Source of the DNA: Symsagittifera roscoffensis
Taxonomy: Eukaryota > Xenacoelomorpha > Acoela > Convolutidae
Assembly: GCF_963678635.1 (NCBI RefSeq)
Contig: NC_087065.1
Coordinates: forward strand, 17,809,623 to 17,873,622
Direction of reading: 5' to 3'
Length of the DNA stretch: 64,000 bases
Positions 1-13,300 of the stretch are shown here, one piece after another. Each line of letters opens with the position of its first letter. The first letter of the stretch is position 1. The notes beneath the pieces were generated by a model. The model was not told where the DNA came from, ran no database searches, and was given only the letters and a program-made list of their open reading frames with translations. Position numbers and translations under genes: made by a program.

Positions 1-330
1 CTTGCCTGCGCTTCCCACTCAAAGTTGGATTAACATCGAAGGCGCCTTTAGGAAATTTTTTGGGTTTGTTTGTCAAAAATGGATGCATTAAAATAGCACC
101 ATAGAAAGGGTTGCCAGAGGTTGTAATCCTAAATCAGGTGATCCATGAATCCGCTATAATAGCGCTTTATCATTTTTTAGGGCTCGCCAGCCAAAAAGGG
201 GTGTCCGTAGCTAATAGTACCAAAGGGTGGGGCAACCTCGATGGGGGGGGGGGAGGTGTTGGCGTTCGCCTACTCTTGGCACGCTACAGTTTGCAGAGAG
301 GTAATTTAGAGCAACTTGGTTGTCCTGTGA
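1..330. repeat. Dispersed repeat copy (shared with 52395-52640)
   Basis: This stretch shares scattered blocks with 52395-52640 in the same orientation: a 'ggcgcctt(t/a)a(g)gaaa' start, a 'cagccaaa' block, 'accaaaggg', a 'ggcaacc' block followed by a G run, and 'ggcacgcta' near the end. The order of blocks is the same in both copies but they have diverged. The G-rich part is unlike the AT-rich surroundings. It contains one short open frame that I regard as chance. It is an old interspersed repeat of unknown class. Confidence 0.45.
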
Positions 331-568
331 AACAATGTAGCTGCATATCCTTGAAAATTTTTTAAAAAGCTTCAATATTTAAGCCAATGTGATGAAAAAA
401 GAGCAAAAAGTTTGCTAGTTAACAAACAAATACAACTAACTTAAATGTAAGTCAAGTAAATTTATTGATTTAGTTGCTCGTAGTTTATTAATATATACAG
501 AATTCTCCAATCTCAGTCCAATTTTTTTTACCCAATACTCGCCTTTTAACAGAAATCGTAACTTTTAA

Positions 569-945
569 CTAGACCCACATGTTTTTGTTCAGATGAAATT
601 TGAGGGCCATTTTAAACAAAAAGAACCCTAGTTTAGCCGATACAAAAAACGATTCTTTGTCAGAGGGTATCTCACTTCCACTTGGGAGAGTGGCTTGAAT
701 AGTCGTCTCTGGGATCATGAAGTTGTTCAATATGTCATTCATACCGGCAGCAGATTTCATGCAGTCATTTCGAGTCTCGTTCACTGCGATTTTGGTTTCA
801 AGGCTATCATCGTAGTAAATACAGTCGCTGTTAATTAGACTCGTGTATCCGTTCACACATGCAGATTTGTATTCGGAAATGGTACCGTCAATGATTTTGC
901 TCTCTTTGGCCTTGGCAACGCAATCGCAAAATTCGGGAACATTTT
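569..945 (-). CDS. Small cysteine-rich protein, main (last) exon
   Basis: This is the terminal exon of a protein I do not recognise. It begins right after a nematode-style acceptor (seven T then CAG, minus strand, at 948-946), with two bases of a split codon, and runs 125 codons to a stop. Conserved features shared with the exon at 61040-61413 are a C-x-C pair followed by K-A-K-E, a second block Y-x3-C-x2-G-Y, then S-D-C-x-Y-Y, then D-C-x-K-x-A-x2-M-N. The C-terminus is hydrophobic (residues around GFFLFKMAL), suggesting a membrane or GPI-type anchor. The first exon, which should hold a signal peptide, was not found with confidence upstream. Both paralogues use the same intron phase, which supports real gene structure. 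Secretion and extracellular disulphides are inference. Confidence 0.6.
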
Positions 946-989
946 CTGAAAAAAAAGCTGATAAAATAATGTGAGATAAATACAATTAT

Positions 990-3105
990 ACCGTAAATCA
1001 TGAGTACTTCTTTACTAAAGAGTCTAAGCATCCAAAAACATAGCTAACAGACGGTTTTATATAGGTAAAAATACTCAGGGAAACTGAAAAAAAGTTGATG
1101 ACTGCCTATAAATGGCACTTTTAAATTTAACACAGTTTAAGGAAAATGTTCAGTAGATATAAATTTTATTTCGCTTTTAGATTCATAACTGGAACCCGTT
1201 TTGAATCTAAAAACTGATCAATATCGTTTTTTCGCGCCATTTCGCTTGCGTAATTGGAGAGCCCAGTTAGTCTAATTTAAAGCAAAAGAAACTCAAGTTA
1301 ACTAAAAAGTGCATATATATCTAGGCGCATTCAAAATTCATATTTTTAAATAAATGATGCTTTTTTGTAGTTATTAGAGCATACTGAGACTTTTTTCTGA
1401 AAAAAAAATAACAAAACTAACAAAACTATGTAGGCGAAATCAATTTTGTTCTTCAAACTTACTAAAATAGGTTATAGTAATTCTATTCAGAGAAGCTCTT
1501 TCAGAAAAAATGTGACAAATGAAAATTAAAAAAAAACAGACTCGATTGAAATAGAATTTTGTTGAAAGCTTAAGAAATAAATAAATCATTTCATATTGAT
1601 TAAAATCGCTGTTTTATCGATTTGATTTTTTAACATTCAATAATTGGTGGCGTTCCTCATAATGGAAGGACCGCTCGTTGGAAAATTGTTTTCTGTTTTC
1701 TAAAGCCAATAAGAATTGATTGTTCAGAAAACTCAAAGAAACCGCAAAAATTTCAAAGAAAGTGAATGAGTTCGGGCCATTAAAATTATGATTGGATTGG
1801 AAAATAAGAAGACAAGGATTGTTCAATTATTGCGAACAAAAAATGAGAGTACTCGAACATTGGGTATAACTTTTCAAAATACAAGTACACTGAGCACGTT
1901 TGTAAGAAATATATTTTTGTACAGAGTCAATTATCAGAATTTTAACATGCTTGGGGAGAAAGTTCTACAGCAAGTCAGTTGGGGGAGAGACTGTACAACG
2001 ATTTATCCAAAAACTAAAACCACTTTTCAAATATGAATTATGAAAGAAAAATTTTTTGTATTGCGCATATTGCTTCTCAAATTTTAATGTGCTTCTACAA
2101 TTCATTTTCTAGTAATAATTAATTTTTTTTATACACAAGTTATTTAGCCAATAGGAAGGTCAATGAATTTGATTGGATATAAATTTTTAATCATTCGATT
2201 TCTCCAGCTGAGAACACCCCTCTTAATAATCGATCATTTAATTACTAGCAATTACGTGCACTATTGTTACATACGAGTCTACTTAAATTTGACTCCAATT
2301 TTGAAAACTTTTATCAATGGCATTATTATGGACATTTCATATAATTGTTATTCAATTTCGAACCTGATAAAACCCTGTAGAATTGAAAATTCAAGCTAAG
2401 ATTTTCACCTTTTTGTTTTGAGTTTTTGTTTTGATCTTTGACCACAAAAAAGAGAGGTTCTAATTTGAGCATGTCTTGTAGCGATCTAAAACCACCGTAT
2501 ACTAAAGTATTACTGACTAATCTTTAAAAAGTAAAAAGAAAGGAGTGGAATTAAAACTGATTTTTTTATTCGAACATTAAAAATGCCGCGAAGTCCATTG
2601 GATTTCGGTTAGACGCGAAGTAACAAGTATCTAATTACTAATTAAGAAAATAAGGTAGAAAAAAGTAATTAAAACACAACTCATCGCTTTCCCTTATTCA
2701 TGAAAGTTTTATATCTGACGTATTTGAACAGTAGCCAGTTCATATACTCCTTTCTCCCTTCATATCACAGCAACAGAAACTTGGAGCAAAAGTATTTAAC
2801 ATACAATATGTACCTTGGAGTTTACAATAGAAATTGAACACATATACACCGAGATGATATAGTAAAAAAAAGACTGGTTAAAGACAATTCACGACAGATC
2901 ATTACGGCTGTTTATGTACAATTAGATTTAAATAACTTAGAAAACGTTTTGTAACTAAGTAACTATTCCAAAACTATTAAAAAGGCCGAAAAATTTTCCG
3001 ACGGACGATGCATCTAATGAAAATTTAAAAAAAAGATAAAATAAAATTTAAGTTAAGGTTTAAGGAATTTTAATGAGGCTATCTTAAATTTCTAGGGAAA
3101 CAAGT
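990..3105. other. AT-rich stretch, no supported gene
   Basis: About 2.1 kb of AT-rich sequence upstream of the cysteine-rich exon. The open frames at 1614-1826, 1788-2036 and 2163-2399 are short, low-complexity and overlap in different frames, so I do not call them. A block near 2455-2500 ('gcatgtcttgtagcg') recurs near 30610 and 31350, so part of this is dispersed repeat. A first exon of the gene ending at 569 may lie here. Confidence 0.4.
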
Positions 3106-5832
3106 CAGCTTCCGGCCGTGTTATTGTACCTAATATGGATGAGATATCGCTTTCTTGACCTTGATTGAAGATCTATGGCTCTGTTGAAAACGGCGCTAAG
3201 ACTACATATCTTATTGTGGAACCTTCAATAGTTTCGTCTACCAGTGTTTGTTGAACTCCAATATCGCCCAGTGGGCCCAAAAGTGCTGAAGGGGAGTCGA
3301 TTTGGAAGTTTTCCTGTCCGAACTTCTGAGGAGCCAAGGATGGTGAAACTACTTTAATTAGTGGTTATTCAGTCTCGGAATTCAGGTAAAAGATCACCAC
3401 TGGAGATACCCCGTCTATAAATCTCCTCTCCAAAAAAAATTGGGAGGTTCCGTTACGTGTTTATTCTGGGTCAGTCATCGTTATGCCGTCGGTAGGGGTG
3501 TGTCTCGAAGTATCTAAATAACTTTGAAAAGAGAAAGGATAGGAACTTGGTTCCACACCACACGAATCAGTTTCCAAGTTGTCGTCTAATACATTAACAC
3601 AATGGTCGAAAAGTAATGTTGAGGCAGGTTCACAGTCAGTTGAAAGGAAACCTTTGGAAAAAGAGTACTCTGCCCTTCTTTTCTTTGTAGATGATGATTC
3701 TGTATTTCTTCCTGAAGAAGATGGCCATGAATGGGTTCTATCTCCTTCTTTTTCCTGCTGAATTATAAAGGCAGATAGAGTATTTTTTTTGCCATTGAAT
3801 TTTTTCGGAGCCGCTGGGTTGTTTTGTGTGGAAGCGAGATTGTTTTTTTGGAGGCTGAGGTGAACTTTTTTGCTGGTGAAATTTTTGATTGACGGTCGAT
3901 GCATAAGAGCAGGTATTTTGATACCCCTCAATTCTTGTCGAACAGGCCGAAAAAATCCATGTTGAATTATTCTTTAGGTTCCCTGAGCTCGGGTAACTTC
4001 TGTGTGTTGGGCGCTACAAGAAGAATTTTCAAAATCGCTCCCGTTTTTCTGCACTGAGAGCAGGTCCTGACGTGGTGATAGTGTCTCTGTAGAGACGGAG
4101 CCACCAAATGTTCTCCGCAAAGGCTTTCTTGCAAATGTCCACGATAAGTTTCATGCAAGAGCATCATATAGGAAGGTCTGAAAGATGTGAGGAGTACAGG
4201 TTTGTTGTGGTTAAAAAGTAGGCCGTTTTTGATATGCATATCTCGTTGGAAGGCTTTGAATTAGGCTTCAAACTTGTCGAGAATTTTTCCTTTTTCTACC
4301 GCAATCTTAACTTCCTTCAGAAATTTATCGTCATTTTTCATAAATTTAATCAGTTTTTTCGAGCAGTTTTTGGTAAGTTCGATTGGGGAACTTGAGCTTC
4401 CCTTTGTATTTGGTTAACAGTTTCAAAAGAATTCGTGGTTTCAGCTGAGATTTCAGCTGGTTTTCAGCTGGTTCGTGATTTCGTGATTCCAGCTGGTTTT
4501 CAGCTGAGACTGTTTTTTGCCTGAACTTGCGTTTGTGTCAAATGAAATTAGCTTTCTTTTGAGTGCTTGGCTTATGTTTGTTATCATCCTCAATAAAATG
4601 GGAGTAAGGAAGTAAAAATAACGCTCATCGGATAGAAAATTCCTTTTAAAGGTCCAAAGGAAAACAACTGCATTCAAAAGACTCTGAGTGCGAGTGATTA
4701 GAAATGCCAATTTGATTTGAGTCAGTGGCGTAATTTTAGTAAATGCGCTAAGAACGTCCATTGGAAGTGCAAAATTTTTTCAAACTTTCTACTCGACGAG
4801 AGTGTATTCTGGGAATGAGATATCCCATTTACATTAATTATGTCCAATGGACTTCTTATATAAAACTCGCTATTTTCTCAATTCTTCTTTGTACAGTGAT
4901 TATTTACAGATAACTTTTCTTAAATAATAAATTTTGTTGCAACCAAAACATTTTTATAGTAAAGAGAAGTTGCTAGGGCTTTTTCAGAGATAAAACTTGA
5001 AATTAAACCTGTAAATCCCTTTTAGTGGGATGCTTCTAATTTCAAAACTAAAAATCAACAATCTGTTCACCCATTGGGTCTATTTACACTGCATGGGCTT
5101 AATTCCATGATTTGCGTTTAGCGCGGAGAGTGGAGCGTTATGATTGGGTACTATCTCAATTTCAGACCAGTACAAATAATTTTAAAAAATTTTAGTTGCA
5201 TAAACAAACCCCGGAAGTTCGAGTTCATTTCTTGAATACTTCATTCCAATCTTTACTTCGTGTAACTTTGGTATTCACGCTCTCTAGTAAATGAAGCGTT
5301 ACCCTCCTATCTTTGTTTGGATAGATTTAAATCTTCAGTGGAAGTGAGTAATTTTTCGGTCCGAATGGGTTTTACCCATGCTGCTACAATTTTCGTTGAA
5401 AAGTTTGTACAGATTTATAACTGAGTTGGTATGAACATTTGACTAACAGGCATCTGGAAGCGTCACGTTGATGATCGGTTTAAAGCTCTGTTTCAGCAAC
5501 TTCAGCTCCAAACTTCGGAACTTCGGTAGGTTATCGCTATCGAGGATTTGCCTTTCGTGGCTGAGTTCATGAAAAATGGAGTCTTGTTGGAAATCCATGC
5601 ATTGGATTGTACTCTTACGATGTTCTTGCCGATCAGGTTTATTTTAATCTTGGTGAATCCACATTATGGTGCTCTAATCTTCTTGTCGACTGGTAAAGCC
5701 TTCAATAGTGGGTCCCGTGGTTTCAGTTTATGTAGGATGTTTTGTTTTAGAAAAGTGACCGGTCTAACCGTGTCCACTGGAATCTTCCTCTTTACACTTT
5801 TATCCTCATTCAAGTCCAATAACACCAGCTTT

Positions 5833-5985
5833 TTTGTCTCCAGGCCGTTTTCGTCGTTGATGGTTCTGAAGTTCAGTACTGAATAGTTATCAATATCACT
5901 GATTCCTTCTTGCGTCCAAGGGTTTTTAAAACAAAAAAACTTTCTTGTTGGCCAACTGAGATCCCGGAGAGGAATCTTAACACTT
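5833..5985. repeat. Left copy of 153-bp direct repeat flanking the giant element
   Basis: These 153 bp recur at 28963-29115, directly after the right LTR, with one mismatch that I can see (an A to C change in an A run). Here the copy does not abut the LTR: 36 bp (5986-6021) intervene. See the finding on unusual flanks. Confidence 0.9.
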
Positions 5986-6006
5986 CTGAGATCCCGGAGA
6001 GGAATC
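5956..6006. repeat. Partial tandem repeat at left junction
   Basis: The 21-mer 'ctgagatcccggagaggaat' + c occurs twice, at 5956 and 5986, 30 bp apart. The second copy then runs into non-matching sequence before the LTR at 6022. The right flank has only one copy. It looks like templated filler DNA made when the junction formed. Confidence 0.85.
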
Positions 6007-6021
6007 AATCTAAATTTCTAC

Positions 6022-6910
6022 TGCAGTCACACATGAGGCTTAAGAAAAATAGGCCCTATAACTATTGGCTCAAGAGTCAGGGACACTATCTCTTGTGTTT
6101 TTCCACCTCAAATCAGTCGGAGCCAATTCGGTTCGCTTGTGACACGAGACCACGACCCGTTACAGCTTAAAGGCTACTACTAAAATATTCCCCCCACTCT
6201 AGAATTAAAAACGTCCCCATACTCAGGTCTCTAGATACCCAAAATACATGAACGCCGTTAAAAACCGGGTCGGAACAATCCGTTAAGTTACTTTTTATTA
6301 GACGGTGGAACTTTGATCCATTTCAGATGGATCAACCTAAAATTCGCCTTACCTCAACATAACAATTATAAAACACACTCTAGAAATTTAAATGAGTACT
6401 CACATTGTAGCACGCTCAAGAATCAGGAAGTAAATAAGTCGGTGAGCAACTCAAGAATCAATAAAGTAACTAAAATGAGTTTAATGTTTGTCAGTTTTAA
6501 TAACAAGAGCAAGTTTGTACTCCAGAATGTCAGTTCTCGTGAACCATTGGGACACTCTAGCTGTCCACTTTTCCACCGAAGGTTCACTCTAGTCCAGTTT
6601 AGAATAATACTCCAATCACAACAATCCAGTTCGTGGGGATGCGCTCGTCTCTCTTCTAGATGGGACAGCTCTACTCTAGATTATTATCGCTACTGAAATT
6701 GCGAATAGCAATTTCCCACTGATTTTTCTAGCAACTTTCCCGCGATTGTCACTCGATTGTTCTGACTTCTCTTTTCTGATTTTCAGTTATCGCGAGAAAA
6801 TCGTGCATGACAGGTTCCATTCGAAATTTTGAAAAATTAAATTTCACTCCAAAATTAAGTGTTTTTTGCTTCTCTCAAGGTCAAACTTCCAAATATGACC
6901 GACTGGCACA
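6022..6910 (-). repeat. 3' LTR of the giant element
   Basis: An 889-bp direct copy of 28074-28962. In sense orientation it starts TGTGCCAGTC and ends GACTGCA. It contains six exact CTCTAG hexamers on the plus strand (about 6197, 6229, 6378, 6555, 6587, 6674). The 127-residue open frame on its plus strand (6313-6696) runs antisense to the element, occurs in both LTRs and is probably incidental. I could not place promoter or polyadenylation signals with confidence. Confidence 0.97.
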
Positions 6911-6924
6911 TACTCCCCGGACTC
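6911..6924 (-). promoter_or_regulatory. Candidate polypurine tract
   Basis: In sense orientation the 14 bases right before the 3' LTR read GAGTCCGGGGAGTA. The purine-rich GGGGAGTA end sits where plus-strand priming should occur. It is short and interrupted, so the call rests mainly on position. Confidence 0.35.
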
Positions 6925-7338
6925 GAGATCAATGTCCTCATCGCGTGCTGTCTTCTGCCAGTGAGTCCCAGAAAACCAAGTGTTACTCAAGATACAGTGC
7001 CAGTGGTCATTTACAGAAGTTTGCAGCAGACTTAAGCTTATCTACACCCCAAAATTCACAGCCATGTAAAATTTTCACACTATCGCTAAACAGCAATCAA
7101 AATCTGCACACACCTGCACCCTTGAGTTCTCGCTTTCCAAGCCAATCATTTAAAATTTCTTTTGTCCTATTCAATCAGGAAATTGTCATGCAGCATTTTG
7201 ATTTATATAGTAAATATAGTACATTAATAACAATATTTGCTTTGTTAAAATTTCTTTTTCGTGAATCCAAGTTCCACCCGGATCCACGCTCAAGCCCCCT
7301 TTCCCTCTCAAGACTCAAGATCCATTCGAGCCACCTGC

Positions 7339-10300
7339 TCATCTCGCACTCTTCGCCTTGGAGGTACTGCACCCTGAAGTACTAGATACGGCAAACTGTC
7401 TCAACAGTTCCTCTTCATCATCGGAGCTAATCACAATCTCTTCCCAAGCCTTCAGCTGTTCGTAGGATCGCATCCATTCTCTTTGCTCTTGCAACCTCTT
7501 TGCCTGGTTGTGTAGTGCCTTCACCCTAGATTCCCGGTTCAAACAAAAGGAGTTGTGCAGGCTCAAGCTCACGTTCTTCGCCAGGTCCTCCTCTAGTATC
7601 GATTCCCTCGCCTTGGTATTGTCTCTAGACATTTTACCCACTCTCTTCCATCCTGTCGTGATTGCATTACGATGGGTTAACAGGGGTCTCTTGAAAGCTT
7701 CCGGTCCAATCTCGGCCTGGAACTGTCGATACTCCTTTTGATGTTTTCTCATGTGATCTTTCGTTGTCATGTACAACCAAGACGTCAGCGTCGCCCGAAA
7801 CCATGGGAAATACCTCAAACGGCTCCAGACATGTCTGACTTCCGTTGGTATGGCGAATACCTTGCACGCAGTCTCAAACAACTCGAGTCTTCTACTGTAG
7901 TCTATCGCGTATACTGACTCAGCCGTTGGCGTCCCCGCTTCCCGATACTTCGTTATATTCTCTTCTATCCATCTCAGAGCCAACATCGTACTCACTACCA
8001 AGAGCGTCACCTTCTCTCGGTGATCCGGTAGTCCGATCGACCGGATTTCCTCCATATCCCACACCAGGCAAAGGTTCTTGTGATCTGGATACCACACCGC
8101 TTGCGCCAAACAGTGGCATGGGCATTCTCCATGGGTGATTTCAATGCTCCTGAGGTTACGCTCCCCCGAGGCTTCCAAGAGAGGCTCAAGCTCCATCATT
8201 TTCTCATGCATCGTGTCGTTATCCTCCAGGTTTGGAGCACTTCCCACAGGTTTCCCGATCACGTTTTGTCTCTCGTGATCGCTTGTGTTCTCTCTCTCCA
8301 ACTTCAAAAGTTCTTCTCCCCAGATTTCACTCAAGTCATCTCTCAATTCTTTTGGTACTGTCCCTCTGATTTTTCTCAACAACTTGTGCGAGTGATGCGA
8401 TATCCTAGCCAACCTCACGCACTTGGGCACTGAGAAGGCCTTGTCCACCACTACTCTCTGGCTGGATGCTTCCACCATCGCCATGTGCAGTGGGTAGTGA
8501 CTTCCGCACAAGTTGGCCATCATTGACCCTATCAGGGATTTTGCGTTCAATGGCAGGCCATAAGCTTCGCTCATGGGAAACCCCATTTCTGCCTCAAGAC
8601 CAACTTTCCAGCTCCGGATGTGTTTTTGAGTCACCTGCAACACCCCAGGCCATGATTCTACGCTCAACGCCGTCACCCAATGGTGTTCAGACTCTATTCT
8701 TTCCAATGACTGCAAACTACACATTCTCGAGAAAAATCCGAGAGCTGTCGCTATATTCACCGTGGTTCTCGCGTAACACTCCGCTACTATTTGCACTTCA
8801 CTTCTCTCCCTTTCTGTGATGTCTTCGAACCAAGTGACCAGGTCTTCTTTTTGAAAGGACAGTATTCTGACGCATGACCGTCCATCGCAGGTGTGCTCCC
8901 CGTTTCCACATGTCGAATCCAGACAGCTACCCGGCTCCAATTTCTTCGCTGACCCGGGTTTGTTCGTCCTTTCGCTTGGCTCTTGCATCTGAGGTGAGAT
9001 CAGCTTATGCAGCACACTCAACTTTGCCAGATCTTCATCTTCCGTTGGTGCTAACCTCACTCGCTCGGTGGTTTCCTCGATCAGACTCGCGTGGGGATGT
9101 GGACACCAGGAGGATCTTAGTAGCTTCCATACCACTCCCAAGTTCGTGGTTAACAAGCCATTTCCATCGCCCATGTTCACTTCAACTCTCTTGTTTGAGC
9201 GCGGTATGCTTACCACCTCTGGTGTTTTCTCAAGAATCAGGCCCAAGCTCGGCCCCTCTTTTTCCACCGCGTCTATTTCCATTATTCTTTCTGTCCAAAA
9301 CTTCAGTAGCTCCGCTACCTCATGGTTTCTGTGGGCGCCTCCAGTTTCCGAGTCTAAGAAGGGGTTGTAGGCTATTCCCATCACTCCTGACACGTATTGG
9401 TTTCCCCCCTTCTCGCTGGGTCTCGAGTACTGCTCTGACGAGGCCAGGTTACGGTGAACATCATGCTCTTCTTCGAACTTCTTATTATAAAATCTCCGTA
9501 CCTCGTCCAGCTTTCTGTGGTTCTCCAGGGACAGTCTGGAACCATCTTCTTTTTCTATACCAGTACTCTGATACACGTTTAAGATGATCGTTGAGACTCT
9601 TTTTTCCACGGTTTTACTTCCGCTTGCTCTCTGGTGGCATGTCAAGATGGTACTATCAGACATCATTGACATTATCCATCTCAAGAAACATGTGGCATCC
9701 TTCCTCCTAGCCAGGCTCAAGCCTGAATTGTCCCTAGCCACGTGTTGCATCAATGCTTGATACACATCTAGCTTTTTGCTTCCCAATTTCAGTCTATCAT
9801 ACGAGGTCAATGTCTCCAATTCTATTCCCACCAGACTCCAGGTGAACATTAATTGTCCTGCAGTTCTAACGAAGGGATTCGCCATTAATGGTGGTGCTGA
9901 TGAGGATGTCCTCATTGCCTCTTCAAAATGATCCTTCAACAAGTTCTGCCAGGATCTCTTCAGCTGATTCGCCACTTCTATTTTATTAACCTCGGCCTTT
10001 TGCTGGGTGGCCCAATTGCGTCGCTTGCGAGCTACTCCACTGTCCAATTTCTTCAAGCAGTCCTCCATTTCCTTCAATGTCTCGAGGGCCACCCACCACG
10101 TCCGGGAGGTGTTCCTCGTCTTGTTCCTCTCCAATGGATCACTTGTCACTCGCTTGCCCGTGGCCTGGTGTGCCTTCGAGATCCATTCTTTGCCGACATC
10201 TACTTCCCATGTCTGTCCGTTCGTTGAACCTCTCTTCACGTTTATCTTCTGAGGCTTGAAGTCTTCCTCCGATGTCGAACTGGTGGAAACCTCTATTTCC

Positions 10301-13300
10301 CTCTCTACTTCAAGTGGTCTTCTGAGCTCCGAGCTGCTCTTGTATGCCGCCGTCTTGCATCGAGCCAAAACCATGGGCGCCGTCTCTCTCAAGTTTCCTT
10401 CCGAAACAGCATCCACTGAAGGACTACCCAATCCCTCTACTTCTCTCTTCCTCTTGCGAGTCTTCACATCTCTGCTTGAGGGTGTTGTGGCTATCATCAC
10501 TGATTCGACCTCTCTGTCTACCTCCAATCCTTCCAACTCTTGCCTCCCCCCTGCTCGAGCCTTAAGGATATTAGTACTTTTAATCATATTACTAGTCCCA
10601 ATCTTATGCCTTTTTATATCATTAACTATTTTATCTACAGTTTTTTGTTTCAGAGTAGAGCTGTCCTCACATTTTTCTTCTCTAGTCTTCGATCGTGAAT
10701 TCCTCAGCTCTACCAGCTTGCTCAGCAGCTCTTTTCTCGCCTTCTCATCCAGGCCCGTTCCTATCAGAAGCGGTTCTCCAAATCTTACGACTGTGTCCCA
10801 CAGTTCCTCCTTGAACTTGTCCAGCGTCGTCTCGCTGCCCACTTCTTGATTGAATTCTTCCAAGAACTCCTGCCAAGCATCGTTTTTTAGAGACCCCAGG
10901 AATATGTCCCTGTTCCCTTCGAAAGTGTTCCTTTCCCTTTCCTCCGAGCTCAAGAGTATCATCCCCATATTGAAGGTCTCATTTGCCAATGGCAATTCCA
11001 GATTCTTCCGGGGGGACGGATTCAGAGGTGGGGTGGCAGTATCTGCCCAATTCTCCTCGCTCAAGTCTTTCAACAGCTCCTGAGTGGTGAGCTCCTCCCC
11101 TGATGGCCCTGGTTCAGGTGTATTCCCCACTTCCATGTCTTCACCGGCTTCACTGAGAGTTTCATCCATACTCTCTTCTTCTGACTCATGTCTCCTTCTC
11201 TCGAGAATTTTCTTAAACCGGTCCTCGACGGGTCCACTCCTCTTGTCTCCAGGCGTGTCCACTGACAGTGGTGATGGTGTCGTAGGGTCCAATTTCTTGT
11301 ACTCCGTCAGGGCTACGTGCAGTTGACCTGCTGCATCTAGTTCTTTTCCCTCCTGTCTCACTTCCACCTGTTCTAAGCCATAGGGTGCCCTGTATTTTCT
11401 CGTTGCAAATTTCATGTCGTCCACCAATGCGACGTGCCCCTCCATCACGATCATCCTGCCATCATCCCATATGGGTAGCATGTTCTCAAGTCCCTCCTGC
11501 TCAAGAGCTCTCAAGACCTTTCGCACCTCATATCCGGGGGGCTGCGAACCTCTCATCTTTTTCGCTCGCGTCGTCCACGAATTTACCTTCGCCTCGCTAG
11601 TATGGAAGTAGACCGCCGCCGTGTAGCCGATGAACAGGGGGTCCCAGCCATCAGTGAAATCCTTCTGCATTTCCTCCGTCGTCATCCTCGCCATTATGGA
11701 GGGAACTACCAAGGGACTGTTCATTCCTAAGGTCATCCTCCTGACTATTGGGAACTCAGGCATGGTGGCTGGGAGGATTTCTTTCTCCATTATGGTTTCC
11801 AGCTCCCTCTTCACCAGTGCAAAGCACTCCTTCCAGGCAGGAATTCTCAAGATTTCTCGTCCGTCTGCCGTCAATGGGTTCAAGTTCCAGAATTTGGGAT
11901 ACATTTCGATGGGACCCTCTCGCTTGCCTCCCATTCTACATTGCATTTGCCCCCTGAAGTTGTATACTATTAGCTCGGCATCTTTCACCTTTCCAAAGAG
12001 TACCGTATTGCTCATCCGCCCTCTGAGCACCTCCTGCTGACACCAATTTAACGCCGTCCCATCCAGTATACTGATAAGACTCAAGTGCGTTACAGAGTGA
12101 CGATACGTTGTCACCAGGGGGTCTGGGAACGCGTACGTCACTGCTGGACCATAAATGCAGGTCACCACCTCCTCTAGGCCCCGGATTATCCCCATTGGGT
12201 CCGACATCATTGCCAGGCAAAGGTCCGTCAGCAGAGGCATCCCTCTATTCGTCTTCTTCCATTCTTCTCTCGAGGTTGGATTCTCATCTTCACCCGTCAT
12301 GTGCCGATTCTGCATCATGAGGTATTGCACTAACAACGTCTTCAACCCTGCGGCACACTTGTAGGAGCTAGTTTCAATGCTCGAGTGGACTCTCCCCATA
12401 GACAGAGGCTCTCCATATTCCATTAATCGATGAAACAACACCAATTCCCCATGGGTTAAGAGTAATAGTGCCAGGTACCCATCGACTCGAAGTGTCTCCA
12501 CTCCTCGACTAAACATGTATGCTGGGCCCATGTTAAACAAGTATCTGGGGTAAACCAAATACAAAGCCAAGAGCAGACTGATGGGCATGCCCAGTATCTC
12601 CTGCACGAAGGCTCCAAAGATAGTCGCCGTGGTGCCGAACATTCCTGCCATGAATTCCTTCTCCCAGCAAGGACTCAAGAACTTGAGAACCTCATAATCC
12701 CTCCTAGTCCTCAATTCACCCTTGGCGTGCTCTCTCCAGAACCCTCCAATCGTCACTTCATTGGCGGCCGAGACAAATCTAGCCACCGTCATGTCTCTTG
12801 TTTCGGCCAGCTCCAGTTGTTTCTCCAGAAAACTCCAGACTTGTTTCACGAGGGGTGGCGCTTCCTCCCTCGTCTTGTTCGTGGCGTTCTCCAGCCTTGG
12901 TGTCAAAAATGGCCACCAGCCATTCTCTTGAGTCAATCGATATTTCATCGATTCTAATTGCTTCTCCGTCTCGGCCACATTTCTTCTCTCGTTACTGTGA
13001 CCTCTAGACTTGCTGGTGGAGTTTGTGATCTTCACGTCCATACTCCGAAACCACAACCTGGCCGTCAATTGGCTTATCGCCGGGTGATCGTCTCTGATGA
13101 CTGGGCTGAACTTGAGTTGCCTGGCAAAGTTCGATATCTCTAGCAAGAGCACCTCATCTAATACGATCAGGATGTCGGCTAGTCCATAAAAGCCCCTCAG
13201 TGCATGAGATATGTCCGCCCATGCCGCTGCCAATTCTGACTTGCGAAGCCTCAGGTTCGATGGCTCCAATTCCCGATTGGGGGCTGCCATGAGAATCCGC

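Larger units (their letters stand above)
3110..6008 (-). pseudogene. Decayed Ty3/gypsy element, pol remnant
   Basis: Minus-strand fragments in shifting frames resemble the 3' half of a gypsy pol. At 3967-4239 there is an integrase zinc-binding-like block (LHETYRGHL ... YHHVRTCSQC). The integrase core start follows in another frame near 3850-3960 ('KYLLLCIDR'). Then comes a hydrophilic C-terminal tail to 3461, with a further open stretch in a shifted frame to about 3110. The fragment at 5664-6008 is open but not clearly assignable, perhaps from the gag-pol junction. At least two frameshifts and several stops separate the parts, so it is dead. The giant element lies immediately to its right, and 153 bp of this remnant reappears on the far side of that element. 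No LTR of its own was identified. Confidence 0.6.

Noticed and set aside
6313-6696. 127-residue open frame on the plus strand in both LTRs (also 28365-28748)
   Set aside because: It is antisense to the element and lies wholly inside the LTR. Its conservation is explained by LTR identity.
8874-9587. Long plus-strand frames opposite ORF3 (also 10256-10849 and others)
   Set aside because: They are antisense shadows of a purine-rich coding strand, with Ser/Pro/Leu-rich content and no domain.
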